Origin: an uncultured Clostridia bacterium
Lineage (GTDB): Bacteria > Bacillota > Clostridia > Peptostreptococcales > Anaerovoracaceae
Direction: 5' to 3'
NCBI GenBank assembly: GCA_937915045.1
Contig: CALDNM010000019.1
Span: 1 to 22,689, forward strand
DNA: 22,689 nucleotides
Part shown: positions 22,256 to 22,689 of the stretch, piece by piece
Layout: the number at the start of each line of letters is the position of its first letter
How positions within the stretch are numbered: the stretch's first letter is position 1
The notes under the pieces: model-generated
Database searches by the model: none
What the model was told of the DNA's origin: nothing
The model's input: the letters and a program-made list of their open reading frames with translations, nothing else
Made by a program: the position numbers and the translations under genes

Positions 22256-22675
22256 ATGGAGACCAGACAGGAATTCCTGGACAGCATCAAAGAAATCAAT
22301 CCTAACTATGATATGGATCTCATAGCTAAAGCATTTGATGTTGCGTCAAAAATGCACGCCGGGCAGTTAAGAAAATCGGGCGAACCGTATATAATCCATC
22401 CTATGGCAGTGGCGAAAATACTTGCTGAGCTTGGGATGGACGAGGCTACGGTCGCCGCCGGTCTTCTTCATGATGTTGTCGAAGATACGGACTATTCGAA
22501 AGAACAGCTCGCGGAGGATTTTGGAGAAGAGATAGCTCTTCTCGTGGACGGAGTGACAAAGCTCAGTTCCATAGTAGCGGACAGCAAGGAGATCAGACAG
22601 GCGGAAAGCATGAGAAAGATGTTCCTCGCGATGAGCAAGGACATCAGAGTGCTGATCATCAAGCTTGGTATATGA
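22256..22675 (+). CDS. relA: RelA/SpoT family (p)ppGpp synthetase/hydrolase, N-terminal fragment
   Basis: This is the start of a bifunctional stringent-response enzyme that makes and breaks down (p)ppGpp. The HD hydrolase domain is clear: AFDVASKMHAGQLRKSGEPY, IHPMAVAKILAELGMD, the metal-binding pair in AAGLLHDVVEDTDY and GEEIALLVDGVTKLS. The family then continues with a KLADRLHNMRT-type motif; here the frame reads IIKLGI and stops at 22673. The full protein should be about 720-760 aa. The change coincides with an inverted repeat at the window end, so the stop is probably an artefact of a truncated contig, not a natural short protein. A GGAGG site precedes the ATG, and the gene is likely cotranscribed with secDF. 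Confidence 0.85.
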   Translation: METRQEFLDSIKEINPNYDMDLIAKAFDVASKMHAGQLRKSGEPYIIHPMAVAKILAELGMDEATVAAGLLHDVVEDTDYSKEQLAEDFGEEIALLVDGVTKLSSIVADSKEIRQAESMRKMFLAMSKDIRVLIIKLGI

Positions 22676-22689
22676 TTGATCATATACCA
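22666..22689. repeat. Terminal inverted repeat (probable assembly fold-back)
   Basis: TGGTATATGAT (22666-22676) and ATCATATACCA (22679-22689) are perfect reverse complements separated by only TG, and the second arm ends on the last base of the window. The repeat begins one base before the relA-like gene leaves its family consensus. This is what a fold-back or chimeric read at a contig end would produce. Confidence 0.8.

Overview
The window looks like part of a mid-GC Gram-positive chromosome, most likely class Clostridia (Firmicutes/Bacillota). I infer this from strong AGGAGG-type ribosome binding sites, A/T-rich sigma-A promoters, tRNA genes that encode their own CCA, a fused SecDF with a lysine-rich tail, a ferredoxin-domain aldo/keto reductase and a DNA polymerase I with no visible proofreading motif. 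I cannot name a genus. Nearly all of the gene content is ordinary; the unusual material is mainly in the gaps and in two sequence artefacts.

Layout. (1) 84-2932: a cobalt/nickel ECF transporter operon, cbiM-cbiQ-cbiO, with a leader that ends in an attenuator-like hairpin. cbiQ is broken by 29 inserted bases whose first 25 match the Illumina TruSeq read-through adapter; removing the 29 bases restores one intact 276-aa CbiQ, so the break is almost certainly an assembly error. (2) 2937-5154: a LysR regulator facing cbiO, a gap with a free-standing terminator, then a flavodoxin/MarR pair with three palindromes around its promoter. (3) 5151-8125: a ferredoxin-domain aldo/keto reductase (minus strand), divergent from a cardiolipin synthase-type phospholipase D. 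(4) 8182-8373: a short promoter-to-terminator unit, either a small RNA or a micro-ORF. (5) 8410-10005: a GntR/FCD regulator convergent with a PHP-family histidinol-phosphatase; the regulator's terminator lies inside the phosphatase gene. (6) 10082-15064: polA-coaE-lipoprotein, a probable operon whose last gene is an oligopeptide-type binding lipoprotein with no permease genes nearby. (7) 15088-19121: tRNA-Leu(GAG), an RND exporter with a large extra coiled-coil region, then tRNA-Leu(CAA), whose promoter lies inside the end of the RND gene. (8) 19162-22689: yajC, secDF and the first part of relA/spoT.

How the genes work together. CbiM (substrate binding), CbiQ (transmembrane coupling) and CbiO (ATPase) form one metal importer. 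The flavodoxin and MarR genes overlap and probably form a self-regulated redox unit. YajC and SecDF are accessory parts of the Sec translocase. PolA and CoaE are housekeeping enzymes. The last gene, a (p)ppGpp synthetase/hydrolase, leaves its family consensus exactly where an 11-bp inverted repeat starts at the end of the window, which suggests a fold-back artefact at a contig end.

I found no mobile element, CRISPR array, phage gene or clearly new defence or biosynthetic system. The best candidates for undescribed biology are the 8182-8373 short transcript and the cbiM leader.
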